The position numbers and the translations under genes are program-made. Source: Solirubrobacteraceae bacterium (GTDB lineage Bacteria > Actinomycetota > Thermoleophilia > Solirubrobacterales > Solirubrobacteraceae). Taken from it: DNA of 8,944 nt. Of this stretch, positions 1-5,722 are shown one piece after another. The notes under the pieces were generated by a model that was not told the origin of the DNA, ran no database searches, and was given only the letters and a program-made list of their open reading frames with translations. The DNA lies in assembly GCA_025935735.1 (NCBI GenBank), contig JAICUS010000221.1:1-8944 (forward strand). The letters run 5' to 3'. Each line of letters opens with the position of its first letter. Position 1 is the first letter of the stretch.

Positions 1-377
1 ACGGCCGTGGCGACCGCCAGGCCGAGCTTGCCGGCCAGCCAGCGGCGGCGGGTGATGCTCTGCGTCCAGTCCAGCCGGTGCGTGCCGTGCTCGAGCTGGC
101 TGACCAGCGGTGCGGCGAGCAGCAGCCCGATGATGCCCGGCAGCAGCGTGAGCCAGGCGAGCATGTCGCCCAGGTGGGCGAACCGGGCGACGAACGATTG
201 GACCACGTCGGAGCAGCCGCCGGTCTGGGCGCGCCCGACGCAGCCCGCCAGGTTGCCGTTGTCGTAGGCCGCGGCGATGTGCAGGCCCGTGGGGATGAGC
301 AGCGCGGCGAGCAGGGCGAGCAGGGCCGCGGCGATGACGGTCTCCGTGCGCTGCTGGCGCCAGCCGACCCACAGCAT
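1..377 (-). CDS. ABC-2-like transporter permease, N-terminal part (cut by window edge)
   Basis: Probable membrane subunit of the ABC transporter whose ATPase lies directly upstream. The visible N-terminal ~125 residues begin MLWVGWRQQRTE. A first membrane segment follows at about residues 14-31, then an extracytoplasmic stretch with two cysteines in short GC motifs, and a second membrane segment at about residues 83-98. Next comes SQLEHGTHRLDWTQSITRRR, which closely resembles the conserved cytoplasmic loop of actinobacterial ABC permeases encoded next to YtrA-type GntR regulators. ATG at 377 overlaps the ATPase stop by one base (TGATG). GTG at 380, in the same frame, is an alternative start giving a GTGA overlap. 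The C-terminus is outside the window. Substrate unknown; related operons respond to cell-envelope stress or antibiotics, which is family knowledge and not visible here. Confidence 0.8.
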   Translation of the reverse strand, partial: MLWVGWRQQRTETVIAAALLALLAALLIPTGLHIAAAYDNGNLAGCVGRAQTGGCSDVVQSFVARFAHLGDMLAWLTLLPGIIGLLLAAPLVSQLEHGTHRLDWTQSITRRRWLAGKLGLAVATA

Positions 378-1270
378 CACGCCACCGCCTCAGAGATCGA
401 GACCCGCCCACCGGGCGCAGCGTCATAGCCCAGATAGGCGAGCACGATCTCCTCCAGGTCGACGGGGTGCAGCTCCCAGATCGCGTCGTATACGTGCCCG
501 TTCGCGCGTACGAGCAGGCTGGTCTGGCGCGGGGTGTGGCTCTCGCGGATCACCTGGTGCACGCGCGCCACCGTCGCCGGGTCGCTGCGCGGGCCGGTGA
601 GCAGCCGGTGGCTGGCCACGATCTCCTCGATCTCCCCGGCGAGCACGGTGCGCGCCTGGGAGAGGATCACCAGGTGGTCGCAGACGCGCTCGAGGTCGGC
701 CACGATGTGCGACGAGAGCACGACGGTCAGCCCGCCCTCGCTCACCGCCTCCATCAGCAGGCTGAGGAACTCGCGCCGGGCGAGCGGATCCAGCGACGCC
801 ACCGGCTCGTCGAGCAGCAGCAGCTCCGGCCGCTTGGCCAGCGCGAGCGTCAGCGCCACCTGGGCCTGCTGGCCGCCGGACAGCTTGCCGACCTTCTGCT
901 TGGGGTCCAGGCCGAGCCGGGCGATCCGCTCGCCGGCCAGCTCGCCGTCCCAGCGCGGGTTGAGCCGGCGGCCCAGCTCGAGCGTGTCGGCCAGCGTGAA
1001 GCCGCGGTGCAGCGGGTGCTCCTGGGCCACGAAGCCGACGCGCGGCAGCATCTCGCGCACGTCCGTCAGCGGGTCGCGCCCGAGCACGCGCAGCTCGCCG
1101 GCGCTGGGGCGCAGCAGGCCGATGGCCAGCTGCAGCAGCGTCGTCTTGCCGGCGCCGTTGGGGCCGACGAGCGCGGTGACGGTGCCCTCGGGGATCTCCA
1201 GCGTGCAGTCGCGCAGGGCCCACTTGGCCCCGTAGCGCCGCCCGAGCCCCTGCGCCTGCAGCGCGCTCAT
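377..1270 (-). CDS. ABC transporter ATP-binding protein
   Basis: A 297-residue ATPase that should sit on the cytoplasmic face of the membrane and power the adjacent permease. All nucleotide-binding motifs are intact: Walker A GPNGAGKT (36-43), Q-loop Gln83, signature LSGGQ (130-134), Walker B LLLLDEP (150-156), D-loop SLD (159-161) and switch His188. After the ~210-residue core comes an ~85-residue C-terminal extension ending SEAVA, which has no motif I recognise. The start ATG overlaps the stop of the GntR gene by four bases (ATGA, 1267-1270), with a GAGGG-type ribosome site just upstream. This indicates translational coupling in a regulator-ATPase-permease operon. The direction of transport (export is usual for this type) is inferred from the family. 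Confidence 0.95.
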   Translation of the reverse strand: MSALQAQGLGRRYGAKWALRDCTLEIPEGTVTALVGPNGAGKTTLLQLAIGLLRPSAGELRVLGRDPLTDVREMLPRVGFVAQEHPLHRGFTLADTLELGRRLNPRWDGELAGERIARLGLDPKQKVGKLSGGQQAQVALTLALAKRPELLLLDEPVASLDPLARREFLSLLMEAVSEGGLTVVLSSHIVADLERVCDHLVILSQARTVLAGEIEEIVASHRLLTGPRSDPATVARVHQVIRESHTPRQTSLLVRANGHVYDAIWELHPVDLEEIVLAYLGYDAAPGGRVSISEAVA

Positions 1271-1656
1271 GCCACCCTCGCGATCCGCGGCCGCACCGCG
1301 TCGGCGAACAGCGCGCCCATGTCGTCGGCGTCCAGCCCGGCGCCGCGGGCCTTGGTCACCCAGCGCTGCATTCCGCCGCGCAGGTCGGCGACGTCGTCGG
1401 CGGGGAGCGCGGTCACGCCCTCGGCCACGAACGTGCCGACGCCGCGGCGCCCCTCGGTCACGCCCTCGAGGTCGAGCTCCCGGTAGGCCCGCAGGACCGT
1501 GTTCGGGTTGATGGCCAGGCTCCCCACGACCTCCTTGACCGTGGGAAGCTGGTCGCCCGGCCGCAGCACGCCCAGCCGCGCCGCCTGGCGGACCTGCTGC
1601 ACGATCTGGAGATAGGTCGGCACGCCCGAGCGCGCCTCGACATGGAAGTCGATCAT
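1267..1656 (-). CDS. GntR-family transcriptional regulator, YtrA subfamily
   Basis: A 129-residue protein made of an N-terminal winged helix-turn-helix and a short C-terminal helical tail, the architecture of YtrA-type GntR regulators. The start MIDFHVEARSGVPTYLQIVQ is typical. The DNA-binding core includes GVLRPGDQLPTVKEV (29-43) and the recognition helix region INPNTVLRAYRELDLEG (49-65), followed by the wing RRGVGTFV (70-77). Residues 78-129 are too short to be a UTRA or FCD ligand domain, which fits YtrA. It is the first gene of the operon and overlaps the ATPase gene by ATGA. The ribosome site (AGAGAAAG) is weak. A strong inverted repeat over the presumed transcription start suggests autorepression. 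The inducing signal is unknown. Confidence 0.93.
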   Translation of the reverse strand: MIDFHVEARSGVPTYLQIVQQVRQAARLGVLRPGDQLPTVKEVVGSLAINPNTVLRAYRELDLEGVTEGRRGVGTFVAEGVTALPADDVADLRGGMQRWVTKARGAGLDADDMGALFADAVRPRIARVA

Positions 1657-1662
1657 CGGTCG

Positions 1663-1686
1663 CTTTCTCTAGTTACCTAGACAAAG
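1663..1686 (-). promoter_or_regulatory. Inverted-repeat operator for the YtrA-type repressor
   Basis: On the plus strand the sequence reads CTTTCTCTAG-TTAC-CTAGACAAAG. It is a 24-base inverted repeat with 10-base arms, nine of ten positions pairing, and a perfect inner TCTAG/CTAGA. It begins just downstream of the -10 box and covers the expected transcription start. It ends six bases before the GntR start codon, so a bound dimer would block transcription. Assignment to the neighbouring GntR is inference from position, as YtrA-type regulators usually control their own operon. Confidence 0.7.
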
Positions 1687-1688
1687 AG

Positions 1689-1717
1689 ACTATGGCGCAC
1701 GGCGGGCGCGCCGTCAA
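1689..1717 (-). promoter_or_regulatory. Sigma-70-type promoter of the GntR-ABC operon
   Basis: Read on the minus strand, TTGACG (1717-1712) is five of six to the -35 consensus. It is followed by a 17-base spacer and CATAGT (1694-1689), four of six to TATAAT. The expected transcription start is near 1682, inside the inverted repeat, leaving a leader of about 26 bases before the GntR ATG. This AT-richer patch stands out against the surrounding GC-rich DNA. Confidence 0.65.
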
Positions 1718-1724
1718 GCGCGGG

Positions 1725-2522
1725 CTACTCCTCCGCGGCCTGCGGCTGGAGCGCGAACGCGTGCGGCCGGCGCTGGACGTCGCGCCGGCCCGCGGTGAGG
1801 TAGGCGACGAGCGCGACGAACGCCACCAGCGCGACGGCGCTGACCGTGCCGTCGCCCAGCCCGAGCCCGCCATTGTCCGGCTTGCCGAGCCAGTCGGCGA
1901 CCGATGCGCCCAGCGGGCGGGTGAGGATGTAGGCCAGCCAGAACGCGGTGATCGGATTCAGCCCGCCGCGCGCCCAGGCCAGCGCGGGCAGCGCGATCAG
2001 CGCGCCGAACACCACGATCGAGGCGAGCCAGCCGAGCTGCAGCGTCATCGCCGTGAGGTCACCGGCGGCGGTGCCCAGCGCGAACGTCCCGAGCACGGCG
2101 GCCCAGTAGAAGCGCTCGCGCCGCGCGGTGTCGATGCTGTGGATCGACAGCGTGCCCTCGCTGCGGTGCCAGCGCCAGAACACGGCCGCCACGGCGAGCG
2201 CGAACACCGGCGTCGTGACGGCGTAGGAGAGCCCGAGGCCGTCCTTGATCGCGTCGGCGACCATCGTGCCGAACACGGCCACCATCATCACCGCGAACCA
2301 GTAGACGGGCGCCGAGTATGCCCTCGCCCGGAGCTGCAGGCGCAGGGCGAGCGTGAAGCCGAGGACGCCGATCGCCCCGCCGATCGGGACGCTCTTCTGG
2401 CCCAGGAAGTCCGACATGGCCTCGCCCATGCCGGTGGTGAGGACCTTGACGATCCAGAACAACAGCGTGATCTCGGGGACCTTGGGCGCGAGCTCCTTCG
2501 CGCCGCGCGGCAGCTGCGGCAT
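1725..2522 (-). CDS. Polytopic membrane protein, COG4705-like, with fourfold internal repeat
   Basis: A 265-residue integral membrane protein with about eight hydrophobic segments; function unknown. It resembles the uncharacterised COG4705 family: KVPEITLLFWIVKVLTT at the N-terminus and LSIHSIDTARRERFYW in the middle are typical. I see four copies of the pattern [FY]-W-x9-G-x4-D, at W23/G33/D38, W75/G85/D90, W140/G150/D155 and W195/G205/D210. This suggests duplication of a two-helix unit, with buried acidic residues that could face a pore or substrate path. The chosen ATG has the ribosome site AAAGGA six bases upstream; an in-frame ATG 19 codons earlier lacks one and adds residues unlike the family. 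It is divergent from the hydrolase gene and ends eight bases before the -35 box of the GntR operon promoter. A transport role is inference only. Confidence 0.85.
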   Translation of the reverse strand: MPQLPRGAKELAPKVPEITLLFWIVKVLTTGMGEAMSDFLGQKSVPIGGAIGVLGFTLALRLQLRARAYSAPVYWFAVMMVAVFGTMVADAIKDGLGLSYAVTTPVFALAVAAVFWRWHRSEGTLSIHSIDTARRERFYWAAVLGTFALGTAAGDLTAMTLQLGWLASIVVFGALIALPALAWARGGLNPITAFWLAYILTRPLGASVADWLGKPDNGGLGLGDGTVSAVALVAFVALVAYLTAGRRDVQRRPHAFALQPQAAEE

Positions 2523-2528
2523 GTCGTG

Positions 2529-2534
2529 TCCTTT
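2529..2534 (-). promoter_or_regulatory. Ribosome binding site deciding the COG4705-like start
   Basis: AAAGGA on the minus strand, six bases before the ATG at 2522. It selects this start over the in-frame ATG at 2579, which has no such site. Confidence 0.65.
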
Positions 2535-2593
2535 CTCTTGCCACGGCTGCGCAGGGTCGCCGCAAACGCCTGACCGCAAGGTGAACGGGGCGC

Positions 2594-2621
2594 CTCAGAT
2601 GAGCCGGCCGCTCATGAGCCG
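2594..2621. repeat. Short direct and inverted repeats in a divergent intergenic region
   Basis: The 142-base gap between the divergent membrane-protein and hydrolase genes contains ATGAGCCG twice, at 2599-2606 and 2614-2621, a 15-base period. Two small palindromes overlap these copies: CTCA-GA-TGAG (2594-2603) and CTCATGAG (2611-2618). Their position fits a regulator binding site shared by both genes, but the units are short and no regulator can be assigned. I found no convincing -35/-10 pair in this gap for either direction. Confidence 0.35.
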
Positions 2622-2664
2622 TCCCCGTAACCTGCCGCATGTCGCTCAACCCGAGGAGACCAAG

Positions 2665-3504
2665 ATGCCGACGCCCGACCCGCTGGACGGCAACCCCGCG
2701 ATCGTGCTCGTCCACGGCCTGTGGATGACCCCGCGCAGCTGGGAGCACTGGATCGAGCACTACTCCAGCCGCGGCTATGAGGTGCTGGCGCCCGCCTATC
2801 CGGGGCTGGAGGTCGAGGTCGAGAGCCTGCGCGAGGACCCGTCGCCGATCGAGGCGCTGAGCATCCCGGACACCGTCGCGCACCTGGAGAGCCTCATCCG
2901 CGGGCTCGACCGGCCGCCGTTCATCATGGGCCACTCGTTCGGCGGCGTGCTGACGCAGATCCTGCTCGACCACGGGCTGGGGGCCGCGGGCGTGGCGATC
3001 GACTCGGTGCCGGCCGAGGGGATCCGGACGCTGCCGGCGTCGCAGGTCCGGGCGGCGTTCCCGGTGCTCGACAACCCCGCCAACCGCCATCGCGCGGTGC
3101 CGTTCACGCTCAAGCAGTTCCACTACGCGTTCACCAACACGATGAGCGAGCAGGACACCGCGGAGATCTACGAGCGCTACCACGTCGCCGCGCCCGGCAG
3201 CTGGATCTGGGGCGGCGTGCTGGCCAACTTCACGCCGGGCCACCAGGACACGTGGGTGAACTTCGCCAACGACGAGCGCGCGCCGCTGCTGTTCATCGCC
3301 GGCGGCGCGGACCACATCGTCCCGCCGGCGGTCAACCGCGCCAACGCCGAGCGCTTCGCCAAGTCGCGCGCGCACACCGACTACAAGGAGTTCGAGGGCC
3401 GCTCGCACTACACGGTCGGCCAGCCCGGCTGGGAGGACGTGGCGGACTTCGCGCTCAACTGGTGCAACGAGCACACCGGCCGCGGGGTCCTCTCCACCGC
3501 CTGA
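2665..3504 (+). CDS. Alpha/beta hydrolase
   Basis: A 279-residue single-domain alpha/beta hydrolase, probably cytoplasmic, with no signal peptide. The oxyanion-hole motif VLVHGLW lies at 14-20 and the nucleophile elbow GHSFGG at 89-94 (Ser91). The likely acid is Asp216 in GGADHIVPPA, and the likely base is His248 in GRSHYTVGQPGW. The triad order and spacing are those of an intact enzyme. Between nucleophile and acid lies a cap-like region with many aromatic residues (FHYAFTNTMSEQ and following). The start is the ATG preceded by GAGGAG with six bases of spacing; an open frame continues further upstream but runs through the divergent promoter region. Esterase, lipase or lactonase activity is possible; the substrate cannot be told. 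It is followed by a hairpin and then the FCD regulator, so it is probably a single-gene unit. Confidence 0.93.
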   Translation: MPTPDPLDGNPAIVLVHGLWMTPRSWEHWIEHYSSRGYEVLAPAYPGLEVEVESLREDPSPIEALSIPDTVAHLESLIRGLDRPPFIMGHSFGGVLTQILLDHGLGAAGVAIDSVPAEGIRTLPASQVRAAFPVLDNPANRHRAVPFTLKQFHYAFTNTMSEQDTAEIYERYHVAAPGSWIWGGVLANFTPGHQDTWVNFANDERAPLLFIAGGADHIVPPAVNRANAERFAKSRAHTDYKEFEGRSHYTVGQPGWEDVADFALNWCNEHTGRGVLSTA

Positions 3505-3523
3505 CCGCGCTTGAGCGGGGTCA
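3502..3523 (+). terminator. Hairpin at the end of the hydrolase gene, possible terminator
   Basis: TGACCGCGC-TTGA-GCGGGGTCA forms nine-base arms with one mismatch (G-G) and a four-base loop. The first three bases are the hydrolase stop codon. No U-run follows, so this is a GC-rich terminator of the type common in actinobacteria, or merely an insulating hairpin before the next promoter. Confidence 0.45.
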
Positions 3524-3537
3524 TGGGGCCTCCGGCA

Positions 3538-3554
3538 CTTATGGTAAAACCAAA
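3538..3554 (+). promoter_or_regulatory. GntR operator overlapping the promoter of the FCD regulator gene (site A)
   Basis: CTTATGGTAAAACCAAA contains the perfect palindrome TGGT-AAA-ACCA (3542-3552), the form recognised by FadR/PdhR-like GntR proteins. TATGGT (3540-3545) inside it is a plausible -10 box, four of six to consensus. Transcription would then start near 3552, only about six bases before the GTG at 3558, giving an almost leaderless mRNA. No clear -35 box is visible. The same 17-base block, with two differences, recurs at 5728-5744 in front of the decarboxylase alpha gene. Autoregulation by the encoded protein is the natural inference. Confidence 0.7.
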
Positions 3555-3557
3555 ACC

Positions 3558-4223
3558 GTGCGGTCGTTCGACGGGGTGGTCGAGCAGTTGCGGGAGGCCA
3601 TCTTCTCGGGCCGCATCCGCCCGGGCCAGAGATTGCCGGGCGAGCGCCGGTTGTGCGAGGAGCTCGGCGTCGGCCGGCCGACGCTGCGCGAGGCGCTGCG
3701 CTCGCTGGAGGCCGTCGGGATCATCGAGGTGCGCCCGGGCAAGAGCGGCGGCTCCTACGCGGCGACGCCGTCGGAGTCCACCGTCGGCGACGCGCTCGCC
3801 GCGCTCGTCCAGCTGCGCGGGGCGTCGCTCGAGGACCTGGCGGAGTTCCGCGTCGACTTCGAGGGCGAGAACGCGGCCTGGGCGGCGCGCCGCGCGGATG
3901 CCGGCGACATCGCCGCCCTGCAGGCGATCGCCGCCGACGCCGGGGCAGCCGGCACGCGCGGCGAGGTGGTGGAGATCGACGTGCGCTGGCACGAGGCGCT
4001 CGCCCGGGCGACCAAGAACCGCCTGCGGATCGGCATCGCGCTCGGCATCCACGACGCGGTGCTGCGCCGCCACCGCACGCTCGGGCTCGGCGCGAAGGCG
4101 CCGAGCATCCCCGAGGACGTCGCCGCGATCACCGCCGCCGTCGCGGCCGGGGACGCCGACGCGGCCCGCCGGCTGATGCGGGCGCACATCGAGGCCTGGA
4201 AGGACGGGAGGAGCGATCCATGA
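3558..4223 (+). CDS. GntR-family regulator with FCD ligand-binding domain
   Basis: A 221-residue cytoplasmic DNA-binding regulator. The winged helix-turn-helix spans about residues 6-67, with FSGRIRPGQRLPGERRL (16-32), recognition helix GRPTLREALRSLEAVGIIEV (39-58) and wing RPGKSGGSY. The all-helical FCD domain spans about 90-215; members sense small organic acids, often through a bound metal. Likely metal residues seen are Asp141 and His145 (DVRWH) and His210 (RAHIEAW). The position usually occupied by another histidine (EH in the family) is Asp187 (PEDVAAI). GTG at 3558 is chosen because the reading frame before it crosses the promoter and operator. No Shine-Dalgarno site is visible, consistent with a near-leaderless transcript. 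It overlaps the VOC gene by four bases. It is likely the local repressor of the decarboxylase genes. Confidence 0.92.
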   Translation: MRSFDGVVEQLREAIFSGRIRPGQRLPGERRLCEELGVGRPTLREALRSLEAVGIIEVRPGKSGGSYAATPSESTVGDALAALVQLRGASLEDLAEFRVDFEGENAAWAARRADAGDIAALQAIAADAGAAGTRGEVVEIDVRWHEALARATKNRLRIGIALGIHDAVLRRHRTLGLGAKAPSIPEDVAAITAAVAAGDADAARRLMRAHIEAWKDGRSDP

Positions 4224-4660
4224 GCGGGCCGTTCGCGAAGCTGCACCACCTGTGCGTGGTCGTGCACGACATCGATCGCGCGCAGGCGTTCTACGAGTCG
4301 GTGGGCATCGGGCCGTGGCACGACTACCCGCCGCTGCACGAGTACACGGAGCTCGACATGCCCGATCCCGACGGGTTCCGCGCGCTCGAGTACCGCTACG
4401 CCCTGGTCGGCGAGCACCAGATCCAGCTGTGTCAGCCGGGGCCGGAGCCGACGCCCCAGCGGCGCTTCCTCGACGAGCGCGGCGAGGGCGTGTTCCACGT
4501 CGGCTTCGAGGTCCCGGACGCCGACGCGGCGGAGCAGGAGGTCGGCGCCCGCCCGCTGATGCGCGGCCGGCGTGAGAACGGCAGCGGCTTCACCTACTTC
4601 GACACCGCCGAGCAGGCGGGCGTCATCCTCGAGATCCGCCAGAGCCCGCCCGCGCCGTAG
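4220..4660 (+). CDS. VOC-family protein, methylmalonyl-CoA epimerase-like metal site
   Basis: A 146-residue vicinal-oxygen-chelate fold protein with two beta-alpha-beta-beta-beta halves. The N-terminal KLHHLCVVVHDIDRAQAFYE and the second-half GVFHVGFEVPDADAAE and GVILEI are the conserved strands. The four expected metal ligands can be read as His10, Gln69 (HQIQLCQP), His93 and Glu138. This His/Gln/His/Glu set is the one known for Propionibacterium methylmalonyl-CoA epimerase (His12, Gln65, His91, Glu141), not the glyoxalase I set. An epimerase, isomerase or lyase acting next to a carboxylate or thioester is therefore possible, but the substrate is not determined. ATG overlaps the regulator stop (ATGA) and has GGGAGGAG six bases upstream, so the two genes are cotranscribed. 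Its last 38 bases overlap the convergent beta-subunit gene. Confidence 0.88.
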   Translation: MSGPFAKLHHLCVVVHDIDRAQAFYESVGIGPWHDYPPLHEYTELDMPDPDGFRALEYRYALVGEHQIQLCQPGPEPTPQRRFLDERGEGVFHVGFEVPDADAAEQEVGARPLMRGRRENGSGFTYFDTAEQAGVILEIRQSPPAP

Positions 4661-5192
4661 CGGCCTGCTCGAAGCGGCGGCGGACGACCGGCGGGTCGAC
4701 GAACGGCGACGGTCCCGGCCAGTCGCGCTCGTCGTAGCGGACCTCCAGCACCGCGGGGCGCGGAAGGTCGCGCACGCCCGCGCCGACCTCGGCGTAGGTG
4801 CGCGCCGTCGCGGTCGCCAGCCCGAGCGCGGCCGCCACGTCCGCGAACGCGTCCGGCACGCCCAGCGGCTGGCCGCCCGTGATCGTGTAGTGGCCGTCCA
4901 CCAGCACGACCGCCACCAGGTTCGCCGGCGCGATCCCGGCCAGGCTCCAGAACGACCCGGCGCCCATCAGGGCCTCGCCGTCGCCCAGCAGCGCGACCAC
5001 CGTGCGGTCCGGCCGCTTCTCGGCCACGCCGAGCGCCGCCGCCAGCGCCGTGCCCATCGAGCCGCCCATGTACAGGTGCGGGCCGTCGTCGCCGGCGGCG
5101 CGCAGCGCGGACGTCGCCGTGCCGAGCGAGGACACCACCAGCGCGTCGGGCGCGGCGGCGAGGACCTCGCGGGCGATGCCGGTCGGGTTCAC
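4623..5192 (-). CDS. TPP-dependent 2-oxo acid decarboxylase, beta (TPP-binding) subunit, ComE-like
   Basis: A 189-residue subunit carrying the pyrophosphate/Mg-binding half of a thiamine-diphosphate enzyme. The sequence LVVSSLGTATSAL (18-30), YMGGSMGTALAAALGVA (41-57) and ALLGDGEALMGAGSFWSLAG (67-86) match sulfopyruvate decarboxylase beta (ComE) and the C-terminal half of phosphonopyruvate decarboxylase. The GDG motif is at 70-72, followed by VVLVDGHYTITGGQ. Relatives usually read LDNG there, so the metal-contacting Asn is Asp99 here. GTG overlaps the alpha stop by four bases (GTGA), implying equal production and a complex with alpha. The reaction would be non-oxidative decarboxylation of a 2-oxo acid to an aldehyde; sulfopyruvate is one candidate substrate and is not proven. 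The C-terminal tail (RFEQAATARAG...) runs antisense through the VOC gene end. Confidence 0.87.
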   Translation of the reverse strand: MNPTGIAREVLAAAPDALVVSSLGTATSALRAAGDDGPHLYMGGSMGTALAAALGVAEKRPDRTVVALLGDGEALMGAGSFWSLAGIAPANLVAVVLVDGHYTITGGQPLGVPDAFADVAAALGLATATARTYAEVGAGVRDLPRPAVLEVRYDERDWPGPSPFVDPPVVRRRFEQAATARAGSGGSRG

Positions 5193-5722
5193 GCGAGCTC
5201 CAGCCCGGCCTCGAGGAGGATCGGCGCGAGCACGCGCGCGCCCGCGGCCACGCCCATCGCGCCCCGGGCGACCGCGCCGGCGTCCTGCGGCCGGGCGAGC
5301 GGGAACGGCTGGACGCCGAGCGCCTCGAGCATCGGCGCGGTGGTCCGGCCGAGCGCCATCTGCGCCGGGTTGCGCTCCCCGAGCGTGCCCCGCATCGAGA
5401 TCACCACGGGGAAGCCCAGGCCGTAGGGGATGACCAGCGAGCCGATCGCGTTGAGCGAGTTGCCCAGGCCCGAGCTCTGGATCAGCACCAGCGGCATCCC
5501 GCCCGCGGCGCGGTGCCCCGCCGCGTAGCCGAAGCACTCCTCCTCGCGGGTGAGGGTCCGCAGCGGCAGGCCGCGGCGCGCGAGTTGCGCGGCGATCGGC
5601 TCCAGGCGCTTGTCGGGCACCCAGGCCGCGACCTCGACGCCCGCGTCGATCAGCGCGTCGGCGAGGTCCTGCTGCCAGCCGGCGGGAGCTGGGGGGTGGG
5701 GGTCTGGAGATCGGCGCGCCAC
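5189..5722 (-). CDS. TPP-dependent 2-oxo acid decarboxylase, alpha (PYR-domain) subunit, ComD-like
   Basis: A 177-residue partner of the beta subunit. It carries the pyrimidine-binding half of the enzyme. WQQDLADALIDAGVEVAAWV (16-35), TLTREEECFGYAAG (56-69) and LIQSSGLGNSLNAIGSLV (80-97) match alpha subunits of the sulfopyruvate/phosphonopyruvate decarboxylase group. The glutamate that activates the cofactor is one of Glu60-62. The start is taken as GTG 5722, which yields a ~15-residue proline-rich lead before the conserved domain; no ATG lies in frame nearby. This start is inside the 3' end of the diguanylate cyclase gene (73-base overlap, different frame). It lies seven bases after a GntR-type operator nearly identical to that of the FCD regulator. 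The alpha-beta pair could therefore be transcribed from its own promoter, independently of upstream genes. Confidence 0.87.
   Translation of the reverse strand: MARRSPDPHPPAPAGWQQDLADALIDAGVEVAAWVPDKRLEPIAAQLARRGLPLRTLTREEECFGYAAGHRAAGGMPLVLIQSSGLGNSLNAIGSLVIPYGLGFPVVISMRGTLGERNPAQMALGRTTAPMLEALGVQPFPLARPQDAGAVARGAMGVAAGARVLAPILLEAGLELA

Noticed and set aside
467..1486. A plus-strand open frame of ~340 codons opposite the ABC ATPase and GntR genes
   Set aside because: Its low-complexity Arg/Ala/Gln-rich translation shows no motif, while the minus strand has intact Walker and winged-helix motifs.
1695..1724. Weak GGCGC/GCGCC hairpin after the COG4705-like gene as a terminator
   Set aside because: Only a five-base stem with a long loop and no U-run, and it coincides with the promoter spacer of the next operon.
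2353..2664. An extended start for the alpha/beta hydrolase upstream of 2665
   Set aside because: The extension overlaps the divergent membrane-protein gene and the promoter region; ATG 2665 has a good GAGGAG site and matches the family start.
2059..3474. A long minus-strand open frame opposite the hydrolase gene
   Set aside because: It crosses the divergent intergenic region and lies antisense to a hydrolase with an intact catalytic triad; its translation is Arg/Ala/Val/His-rich without motifs.
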